Shown: positions 24,248 to 34,384 of the stretch, piece by piece
How positions within the stretch are numbered: position 1 is the first letter of the stretch
Layout of the letters: each line of letters begins with the position of its first letter
Made by a program: the position numbers and the translations under genes
The notes under the pieces: generated by a model
Seen by the model: the letters and a program-made list of their open reading frames with translations, nothing else
What the model was told of the DNA's origin: nothing
Database searches by the model: none
NCBI GenBank assembly: GCA_034620365.1
Contig: JAQGEQ010000137.1
Location: 62,001-126,000, forward strand
Length of the DNA: 64,000 bases
Source: Pegea sp. RAD2-039
Lineage: Eukaryota > Chordata > Thaliacea > Salpida > Salpidae
Reading direction: 5' to 3'

Positions 24248-26727
24248 TGACGTCATCAGCGACTAATAAGTTAAACCGTCCAATGAACGAACTGTTTGTG
24301 ACTCAGTAAGAAAATTGGCATTTTTCAATTAATCTATTTCCAACATTTCACTTTCTACTGCCAAAGTGAACTGGGCCAGTTTTTCACTTCTTCCATTTTC
24401 TCCACATTTTTACCATTCTTCTCATAACTCACTTTCATTCGTAGCCGCAACGGAGCCTGCAATAAAGCAAAATGAGCGTGACGTCATCGACGCTATGCGA
24501 GTGACGTCATACTTGATTAGGATTGTTGATTTTGATGATTTGTGTCACTGGCGAAGAAGAGTTTGCAGCAAGAACGTTACCACTAGGTGGCAACAGTTGT
24601 AGTTGAAACGACTGAAAAGATAACTATAAGCAGCGCGAAGTGATGACGTCACAACTACTTTGGGGACTGCTGCTTGAAAGGCGAAGCTGGTGACCACAGA
24701 TGGTGAGGTGTTGACGGCGACCATGTTGATAGTTAGGACAGTGGACTGCGGGTCACGTTCAAAATTAAATTTGATTTCAATTTGGTCATGGTTGTAAACT
24801 GGCCAAGACGGTTGTGGCTCTGGGACAGGTTCTGTGGACCAAACCATAGGTTCAAGTAATCGTGGTCAGTTAGTTCGTGAAGGTACCTGGTTCATTTAGT
24901 CCTAACATCGACAAATTGCTGCCCAGAAGGTCAAATGAAGTGGTAGGGACCACATCAGTGTGTCCATTAAGTGCTGGGAGGACTGGTTGGTCATCAGCGG
25001 TCAATTCCATCAGTAGCAGGTCCACATTACTCTAAAAACCAATCAGAGGTGGTCAAGGGTCGAAACAAGTGGTCAGATGGTCACTTACTTGTGGTTGTGG
25101 GTTGCTAGTAGCAACAGGAGTTGGCGTTGCATCAATCAAATCTGATTTTGTGATGACGTCATCAGTAGCAGCGGGCGGCGTGACGTCATCATCGGTCGTG
25201 GGCTTCTCGAATTGTGGCATGGGTTCAAGAAGACCAGGACGTAATAAATTGTGTTTATTGAAGAGAACCGTGTACTCGACGGAACGCTGTTGGATCTCCA
25301 TATTGTGTGACGTCAGATGACGCGATATGATAAGTTGTACGTCACTGTAAGCAAGTAGAAGATGTAGAGGTGGTTTGTGGTGGTTTAGTGGTCAGTTTAC
25401 TCGGTCAGTTTTGGGTATCTAGTGGTCATTTTCATAAGAGCGTTGACAGCATATGATTTGGTGATGGTGTTAGTTAGAGAGCTGCTTAAGATTCGTTCCA
25501 AACTTGACATCACTTCCAACTCAGAAATCTTCAATTGAAGATCTAGATGAAGATTTGAAAAGATTTGAAAACTTATCTCACCGTGAATTGATCTTCTTCA
25601 TTCAATTCGGAGTGGATCTCGCCCGCGTATTCACCAAGACACCAAGAAGCGACCTGACCATCAAAACCATCAATTAAACAAACATTAGAGGTGGTTTAGT
25701 GGTCACCATGCTCAATGGTTGGACACTTAAGTCGTCGGTGGTGATAAGAGCTTTGTAAAGATGCTGAACGGCGTACGAATGCATCGAGTCATTCACAGAT
25801 ATGAGATGAATCAAACGAGGAACAGCGTCATCTCTTACATAGTTACCAGCCTGCCAACGAAGTTTCGAGATGTGTCACGAAGTTGATGACGTCACTCACG
25901 GTTGTCAGGACTTTGAGGATTGTGTCGATGTGCCATTTGCTGTTTGGTGAAAACTTCTCAGCTGTCGACAGGATTCCACTGGAACAGTCAGATTTGAAGA
26001 CAGAAGGGCATCTGATGATGACATTTGATGACGTCACTGATGACGTAGGAAGCGATGTACCTGCTGAGGAAGCAGAGAAGCTCTCTCATAGTTCCACGGA
26101 TGTTATTGGCGTTGATTAAAGCGAAGCAGAGTTCCATCGCGCGTCTACGTTCACATGACGATTAGAAAAAGAAAATAGAAGTTTCGATTCGATTACTTGA
26201 GAATAGATGGGTCAGGGTCTTTGAGACAGTCCAGGACAGTTGTCCTATGACGTTGGACCGCATTCATGTCAGTTTGGACTGTTTTAAGAAGTGAATTAAG
26301 GGCCACATATCTGTGGACATGTCCATTTATTCATCATTTTGTAAGTCGTGACCACTTACCTGATGTTTTTATCGCTATTCAAGAGAAACCTTCCTAAAAT
26401 ATTGACAGCTAGCACCTAGCACAAGCAAAAAGGTCACTTTGTGGGTCTTTACATGTCAAAAACTCACCCGCAAACCACTCTCAGAGTTAATATCCATTAT
26501 AGTAAGTACAGTCTCGTATAAGATGGCATTTCCAACGTTTTTAGCTGTTTCAGTGTTTGTAGCAACTTGTGCAAGGATATCATTCATAGATTCACTTGCT
26601 GAATCGTTATTCTTTCCTAAGATCCTCAATAACCGGATGATAAGGACCTAGAAGTGATGATTTGAGGCTACATCTTCATTTGAAGCAACTTACTTGTAAG
26701 AAAGGGTCACTAACTCCATTGACGTCA
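24248..26727. repeat. Cluster of ten TGACGTCA palindromes
   Basis: Exact TGACGTCA octamers start at 24248, 24479, 24502, 24644, 25154, 25181, 25308, 25887, 26029 and 26720. Several extend to GATGACGTCATC. Five lie in short AP1G introns, four in its exons (two of them giving Asp-Asp-Val) and one just past the gene. The octamer equals the CRE/bZIP site, but binding is not shown. Confidence 0.85.
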
Positions 26728-27861
26728 TGTTCAGGTGTGTATCCTGCCATCAGCAAGTTCTTCAAAGTCCTTACTAAGATTGGAACCCACTACAAATATT
26801 TGTTGATTAATTTTAATTTAGGAATTAAAAAAGGACCTTTCTGAAGACATTGTGGACGTCTGGGTTGATTTTGCACATCGTGGTGATCAGAGCTGTTCCA
26901 GCTAACATAACACCTAGCAGAAAGACACCATCAACATCAATTCAACCAAGATTGAATTACTAACCGTGGTTCTTGTCTGTTAATGCAGGTTTTGTGAGAG
27001 GAATAAAATTTTCCATCAACTCTGGTACCTTCCTGACAATTCTGCACGCGCATAAAATAGCCTACAAAGATTTGTAGAAATGAGAAGCAGAAAATGGCTT
27101 TTTTCAAAGTTGGTTTGAAATAAGTAGAAAGCTTGTTGATGATTTAAGAGGCTTGAAAGGCTAACCAAAATATAATTTTGGAATTGAATGATAAAAGAGA
27201 AAGTTGTATATTTGATAAAAACAACTTTTTAAAAATTCAAATAATTTGAGGAAAATAAACACAGCAACCATCAAAATGTCTAAAACCTTTTTTTTGATAT
27301 ATGAATTTGAGATCTTCATCAATTTTTCTACATCAGGAGCAAGATCTCTGGCCATCTCAGTCGAACAGACGTTCCCTAAAGTACAAAGCGCGAGACTTTG
27401 TATATATTGTGAAGGGTTTTCCATATCACTAAAAGACAATCAATTAATTTATCAAAACAATTTTAATGTTTTTTTTTTACTTCTTTAAAGAATTAGTCAT
27501 CAATAAATGGACTTCGCGATGCTCATCTAATAACAACATAGCTCCTAGATAACCAATTCGTTTATCAGTGAACCTTCCACTAACAATCAACTTCAAAGCT
27601 TCCAGCTATTAAAAAATCGTTTCAACAGAAATATAAACAAAAGAAACTTGTAACTACCTGACCAAAATGTGCTGGGTAACCAAGCATATATATATACAGA
27701 AGTTTAGCAACATTTCTACATCTAAACACTGCATCTTCTTCTCTAAATCCGTTCCTGATATCAGCACACTCTTTTTGAACTAATGATCTTTCTTCAGCTG
27801 CAGTCTTACAGCCTCTAATACTTCGGATTAAGTCTCTTAATCTATTGGGAATAGGCATCAT
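24355..27861 (-). CDS. AP1G1: AP-1 clathrin adaptor complex, gamma subunit
   Basis: Nineteen exons, 801 aa: 27861-27658, 27605-27481, 27428-27287, 27061-26965, 26913-26837, 26789-26694, 26647-26468, 26415-26360, 26310-26197, 26144-26061, 26011-25900, 25850-25707, 25653-25582, 25528-25401, 25344-25089, 25031-24887, 24831-24659, 24611-24513, 24456-24355. The trunk (1 to ~590) matches gamma-adaptin closely: [97 protein letters not shown] hinge with FDLLGSNL-type motifs follows. The C-terminal ear ends KNWPSSLWQ, like the gamma ear (FPPQSWQ). AP-1 sorts cargo between the trans-Golgi network and endosomes. Introns are almost all 46-56 nt. Two in-frame ATGs open the ORF; the second fits family starts. 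Confidence 0.96.
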
Positions 27862-27974
27862 AGGAAGAAAGAGAAGTTGTTATTAAATAAGCTGAAAAAG
27901 AAATTATTTCAAATTTCAAATATTTGGAATATAAAATTTAAATATTTTATTTCCTAGATCAAAATTTATAACTA

Positions 27975-28254
27975 CAGAAAGTGGACCACCTCAGTCCTGA
28001 CCAGCCCAGCATATATATGTACCAGGGCAGAAGCTGACGTCACAGGAGCTGCCACAATGACACTGAGTATAGTCCTATAAAGGTCCAACTCATAGAAATG
28101 TTTTCATTTTATCAGACTCACAAGGCCCTTCTACCCGGGTTTTTTATGGACTTTTCCTTGTCACTAATATGTGTCCACCTGGGATTAAATCCAGAGCCCC
28201 CCTCCCCTTGGGAGGCAGGTATAGTGACCACTTAGCCACACAGAAGGGACAAGT
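27975..28254 (-). mobile_element. tRNA-derived SINE
   Basis: Read on the minus strand, the head contains a perfect RNA polymerase III A box (TGGCTAAGTGG, 28238-28228) and a near-match B box (GGATTTAATCC, 28192-28182). Between them a stem CTCCCC/GGGGAG suggests a decayed tRNA arm. A body follows with AACCCGGGTAGAAGGGCC and TGGCAGCTCCTG, shared with the copy in intron 1 of anamorsin. Head plus conserved body and repeated presence define a SINE. Tail and target-site duplication were not resolved. GC-rich compared with its surroundings. Confidence 0.75.
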
Positions 28255-30235
28255 AAATAGATTAAAGTATAAGAAGCTATTAACAATCATGTTATTGATT
28301 TATTCATTAAATTAATTTTAAATTTAAATGTTTATTCAATTATATATTATAAATAACATAAAAATATTCATAATTTTTAATAATTACTGTTTTTAATAAT
28401 TTAATTAATAATTTAAACATTTATATAAAACAACTTAATTGAAAGAAACAAAATCAATAAAATCAATTATCTAATCACAATAATTCAATGAAAAAACCTA
28501 AAAAAACTAATATAAGTACTAACTAACTGATTATTAATTAATAAAACAGATTAAAACACTAAATAAATTTCTAAATAATTAAAAGTAATAGACACAAATA
28601 ATACAAAATAAATAGAACAATTGAATAAAAAGTAAATAAAAAATTGTTTATGTAATATACTATTAAGAGATATTACATAAAGCTGTGTTTTCAAAAATTC
28701 TAAAATTTAAAATATCACAAAACTAAAGATTTCTAATTTCTTTATATTTTACCAAAATTTATTTGTGGAGTTTTATAAAAAATTATTTAATATAATAAAA
28801 AAGTAAAATTTAAGAACTAACTTTATTGTTTTTTAAAAATAAAATAAATTAAAATAAATATGTCACATAAGACACCAACTATTTTATAAACTTTTAAATT
28901 TTATCAATAATCTTAAATTTTATTTATTATCAGAAATTTAACTAAACAAAAACAGTGAACTTGAATTCAATTCAATATTGTGAGTTTTAGTTTGAAATAA
29001 AAAAGTTTATTTTAAATGAAAATTAATTAAAAATATCATTAAGAAAATAAATTATTCCAAAAAAGTTGAAAACATTGAGACATAAGATTAATTTGAATAT
29101 TAGATTGTTGATCTACTAAATAATAAATTGTAAACAAAACCATAAAAAGTTATAAAACATTTAAAATCAACATTTATTTATTATTCAGTTGCTGATTTAC
29201 TGTAGGTGTTGAATATATGAACATTTTATAATAAAAATAATTCTGCATAAGCTGTGCAATACATACAGGAAATAATTTTAAACGAAAATATATATTTAAA
29301 ATGATACTTTAATTGCTAAATGGATTTTGAATAACTATTCTATATCAGAGATAGCCACGAAATTATAAATTATATAAAATACTAGATAAAATATAAAACT
29401 ATAAAATTATTTTATTCTTTAAATTTTGTTTTTAAAGATATTTCAATAAATAATTTCCAAAATATTATGAAATAATATAGTTTTGGTAAATTATAAATAC
29501 TAGAATTAAGTGATTAAATAAATAATTGATTATTTTAAGATATTGACATGTAGATACAATTAAATTACTCAACACTTTAAAAATTGTAGAAAAATTAGAA
29601 ATTTAATAAACTTTAAAAGTTATTAATGAATTTAAATAATGTTTTTAAAAATTTTACCATAACAATTAAACGGGGCGATGGTTTCGAGCTTCGGTGGAAT
29701 AATTGTAAATTTTTTGTTGATCAATTTTATTTTAAAATTGTAGAAGTGAAACACTGTTTACACGAATCTAATATTTACATAAATTTCTACCAAATAGTAT
29801 TCACTTTGATTGATTAGGTTATTGATTATTTTTTATACCTTGAGTTTTTGTAAACAAAAATAATATAAATAAAAAATTTGTAGTTACTGTAATATGCTTT
29901 ATGGTTTTATTAGGCTCTATGGATTAATAAATTTTTTAGGAGAAAAATAGTAAACCAAGAAATATTTTTAGCTTAATCAAAATGGGTCTGTATAGAAAAA
30001 TCACCTTCACGTGTTTTAAAAATCAAGCTTAAGCCAGTTAGTATTGTTGACTGAAAAATTGTTATCCAAACAAAATACTGCTAGTGACTCTGAATAGATA
30101 TTACAGGCTCATATTATTATAGGATTAAATGTACAAAGCTAAAAATACTATTGTTTAAAGTTTAACTTAATTGTTACGGCTTAAAATATGAAATTTAGAA
30201 TTAAACTATTAAACTGTATGCCAAGTTATCATTTA
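28255..30235. other. Very AT-rich gene-free tract
   Basis: About 2 kb of extreme AT content with short A/T homopolymers. A small less AT-rich patch at 29670-29700 (GGGGCGATGGTTTCGAGC) interrupts it but does not fold into a tRNA. No gene found. Confidence 0.6.
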
Positions 30236-30415
30236 TCAGTTTTATACTCCATGTAATTGTTCACTGTCGTATGCTTTGAGGGCTACTGAAATGCCATGTG
30301 TTACATCTTTTACTTTGTATATTTCTAACTTAATAGATGTTATTTGTGAGAATGTGTTAGCGAGAGGTGCTCTCTTCAGGTACCCTCCTTCGCATTTATT
30401 GTACTAAATAAATAT
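30236..30415 (+). mobile_element. LINE 3' end, copy D
   Basis: Only the last ~180 bp of the LINE 3' UTR seen at 2.6 and 12.4 kb, with the hairpin GAGAGGTGCTCTC and the block CAGGTACCCTCCTTCGCATT, then a tail of TAAATAAATA. A very short 5'-truncated insertion. Confidence 0.85.
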
Positions 30416-31082
30416 TACTTTAACAGGGCAAGAAAATATTATTCTTTAAGATATAACTTTTGGAGGATTTAAGCAACAAGTATTTAAAACGCTACTTTAC
30501 AAAAATTGTTGTATAAACTTCCTGATAATTCGATTTTTAAAGTGTAGTGTAACCTATCTACTTTAATGATAAATATTATATTATCTACATCCTATAATTT
30601 ATATCTTCTACAAAAATATGAAAAAAATTACTCTTTTAAATCACAAGTTTAAAAATAACTTTCAGGTTCACCTCTAGTTTCAAATGACTAGTATTAGTAA
30701 AAAAAATTCTTTATTGGATAATTAGAACCAAACACTAGATTCGAAGGTTCAAAACTTGTTGAAGTATGAGGCAGTAGATTTTATTGTTGAAGAAGGCAAA
30801 TTTACATAAAACATAAAAGTACAACAACTCTACTGATAAACGAACACTCATGATAAAAGTAAAAAAAGAGACTTTAAAATAACTTAAACCAAAATAAGAA
30901 TGTTTATAACATGCTTGTTAACTGACCATGTAATGCAAGTTCTGATCGAGTTTTTTAATACTTTAGATTTATTCATAAGAAATGTATTCTAAAATTTTAT
31001 TGATAATTGTGCAGAACATCTAAATATATTTTGTTCACCTATTTTAAACTTTTTAAAATCAACTTATATATTTACATTATAA

Positions 31083-31172
31083 AGTTTATTTATTTATTTA
31101 TTTATTTACAATTATTAAATAAATAAATTTATATATAAATAATAAATAAATAAACGAATAAATAAATAAAGT
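31083..31172. repeat. Microsatellite palindrome (TTTA)n ... (AAAT)n
   Basis: A run of TTTA units is followed after a short spacer by AAAT units, so the two halves are reverse complements and can form a long AT hairpin. Confidence 0.85.
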
Positions 31173-33810
31173 TTTTGTTTTTTAAAACATAGAAAGGAAC
31201 TGGAAAGTTAACCTTTGAAATCATTTTTATGAACAAACTTAGCTACTTGATGAAAATAAATGTATTTATAAATCTACTTATAAAATATAACTTTAAAAAA
31301 AGATTTAGCGCACCATAAACTTCTCCAAATTTTCTTAAATTCAAATTCAAGGTGTTCTAACATCTCCAACACAGTTTTTAAATAATTGAGTCTGGCAACC
31401 TAATGCAACCTACAATTTCTATAAGATCTTAAAACGATTCTGTAGATTTAGCATCTTAATCTTTACACGCTTTTAGCTAACAAACCAAGAACAATTCTTC
31501 TTACACCTTAGACTTATTGATCAAAGATAAACTCTTCTGTTTTTATCAGGTACTTATTGTAACATTTACAAACTATTAGCTGGCAACAACTGGGCAACTT
31601 AAAATATGTTTTGTTATTCATTTAATTTCATTCTAAATGTCAAAAGATTTGTCAGAATCTGCTGTTAGTGATGTAAAAACTCTCTATTACTAATTAGTTA
31701 TCTGAAAATTATCTGAATAATTAAACTCTTTGCAAGCTGCGATCTCAAAAAGCTTCTTATAAACTAATAAAGCTTTCTTTTAGCAGGTGAGTAAATTCCT
31801 ATCTTTTGATGACTTATGAACTTATTTCAAAGCTTTAAATTGCTTGACAACTTTTTTAAAGTTCTCCAAGCTTTTATCAATAACAGTTTTTATTGCGTGC
31901 AAGTGTTAAATGAGTCTTACATCTTACAAGTATCTCTGGTAATTATTTTTTAATGAAATCTTTTCCCAATTAGGTTTTACTCTTTAAAAATCGATAAGAT
32001 CAATCAAAGAGTTTGCAGATCATTGTGGATTGAAAGAAGTAAACATGGTTTGAAGATAAGATAAAACACATTCTTTAAAAATATAAAATAAATTAGTGAA
32101 AGTGAGTGGCCTTAGGCTGCAAATGAGTAAGAAAGTTTATACAAAATCATTTATATATCTTTTTAAAGGTTCAACTTTAATATTTTAATATAAACTTTAT
32201 GCTTATTATTTCTTAGAAGTAATTTTTTGCTTAATTTGATGAATCTATTTGAACTTTGAACAGTTTTATAATTAAACATTTATTAATTTAAAGCTTAAAA
32301 TGAGAAAAGAAACAAAGTTATGTGTACAGATATAGAAAAGTTCATTTAAAGACTTGACAAAAGTTAACTGGTTATATGCTGCATGTTTGCATAAAGCAGT
32401 TTGTGTGCAACCTGCGGTAGTTTACAACTTGATAAAAAATCGGTTTGTGACAAATAATTGAATGAAAAAAAGAAAGTTTAATTTTGCAAGTAATTTTCTT
32501 ACCAGAAATAACTTTGCATCTCAGTACTTACCAACAAATGATTAATCTCAGGTTTAGGAAGCTGCTTCAAAATCTTTCTTCAGCAATTTCCTACAGCGAG
32601 GCGGTTAATATCCTGCTTTTTGCTAGCCTACAGATAAACCAATATCCTTGTCAATTACTTGAATCAAAAAATGCTTTGAATCATTTAATATGAATTGAAA
32701 TTTGGTTTGAATGCTCAGGTTTGTATAGATAACGCCACCCTTGAAATTATTTGAAGAAGTTTTAAATTAAACCGCTTAAAAGTTTGATGAAAAACAGGAA
32801 ATGTCCGACTTTTGAAATTAAATTGTAATTTAGTGTAGGCATACATGACTAATTTAAGTGAGATTGCTTCAACAGTTATGTTGCTTTAAATAAATACTTG
32901 TAAGAAATCTTTGTCATACTTTTAATGATTCAACATTTTATTGTCAGTTCTATTTCCTAACTTTTCTTATAATGGATTCTGTACCAAATCCTCAAACAGA
33001 ACCTTTCTGTTTTTCTTTCTTTGTTTTCTCAAACAAAACCATTTCAAAATAGCTCGTAAACACAGCAGATTAAACGTTGAGTTTCATAACAGTATAAAAA
33101 AGGAAAATCTAAAATTTTTATTTATCAAACTCTACAATTACTCTATCATAGTTGAAACAAAATATTTTTAAGAATTAAGTCATATATATTTACTCAAAAG
33201 ATAGTATCATCAAATATAGAAATATCCTACTAACGTTTTTAAACATGAAATTTATCCTTTGTAGTAAAAGTTATAAATAGTTCAGCAATAAATATAAACA
33301 TTTCTTGAATATTCAAGTTTTTAGTTAAAGTTATATTTATGAATTTTGTCTATAATGATGTATTTTAAATACTCAACTGGTACATATACGTTTTACTCTT
33401 TATTAACAGATAGATTTATAAGAATCTAAACTTTTCTTGGATTAGATTATTCAACAAAATTTCTTTTCTGCCTCGATTTCGTGGACTGAAACAATTCTGA
33501 AAATTTCCGGGTTCACGACCATTGTTTTTTAGCTTTTAGAAATTAGTAACTATTCTGTAAAAATATTTATTCTCGAAGAGACTTTAAAAAGCTTGAGTTT
33601 GTAAAACATTAAGTTTGCATTTATTTAAGCAAACTCAAAAAAATATTGAAAAAGTTGAAATTCACTTTTCTTGATAATCAGAAGTTTTTTAATTAAACAT
33701 TACACTGATATAGAGGCTAAAAACTGAACTTTTAAAAGATTAGTAGTGATGAGTTTAATTAAAAGAAATAAGTGACTCGATAATGTTTACAAATAATCCG
33801 AAAAAATTAA

Positions 33811-33977
33811 AATAAATGAAAGCAAATAAGAGTTTTTTTATAAAATAAATAAAAATAAATTTATAGTTTTATAAAAATAAATGAAAGCTTTAAATAAGAG
33901 TTTCTTATAAAATAAATTTAAATTTATAGTATTAATAAAAATAAATGAAAGTTTTAAATGAGAGTTTCTTATAAAAT
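33811..33977 (+). repeat. Tandem repeat, unit about 64 bp, 2.6 copies
   Basis: Units begin near 33811, 33876 and 33939 with AATAAATGAAAG, then (TTT)AAATRAGAGTTT and TTATAAAATAA. Units differ by a few bases. Non-coding. Confidence 0.75.
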
Positions 33978-34254
33978 AATTACTTTCTTCGATTAACTTC
34001 TTTAATCTAAATATAAGAAGTTACGTTTTTCATATTGAAAAAAACTTTAACAAAAGTAAATTATTTTGAACAATTTAGTATAAATAGTTAACAGTATAAT
34101 TAATTAAAATATTTTCTAACACTATTTAAATATTAAAAATATATTTTAATTGTATCTATAATAAAGAATCTTACTTTAATAGAAATAATTACTCGTAGTA
34201 TTTTAAGCGAATAGAAAAGCTCCACGGAGATGACGATTAATATTCGTCACAATT

Positions 34255-34267
34255 TGCTGAGTCAGCA
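34255..34267. promoter_or_regulatory. Perfect palindromic MARE (Maf/Nrf-type site)
   Basis: TGCTGAGTCAGCA is an exact TRE-type Maf recognition element, about 118 bp upstream of the PDI start codon. Small Maf/CNC (Nrf2-like) dimers bind this site in animals and drive oxidative-stress genes. A GCCACGTC at 34280-34287 resembles the core of XBP1/ATF6 unfolded-protein-response sites. Binding is inferred from sequence only. Confidence 0.55.
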
Positions 34268-34384
34268 ATATTTTCTATCGCCACGTCTATACTATTTTTT
34301 TAAGCCGTGAGTTTTTAAACATCGTTCATTTAGTTCATGTCATTTAGGAAGGTTGTTCATTTTTCTTCAAGTTTATCTTTAACC

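Larger units (their letters stand above)
30416..34253. other. AT-rich intergenic with simple repeats, no gene seen
   Basis: Nearly 4 kb. It contains a TTTA/AAAT microsatellite hairpin at about 31083-31170 and a three-unit tandem repeat at 33811-33977. Short frames (for example 32484-32693 and 32941-33171) have no motif and no partners. The last part is the PDI upstream region. Confidence 0.6.

Noticed and set aside
25069-26119. Several plus-strand frames opposite AP1G
   Set aside because: They are shadows of AP1G exons and introns, and include the TGACGTCA palindromes read as Asp/Val/Thr/Ser runs.
29626-29817. 63-codon frame with a GC-richer patch that looked like a tRNA B box
   Set aside because: No cloverleaf can be folded and no A box is at the right distance; the frame has no motif.
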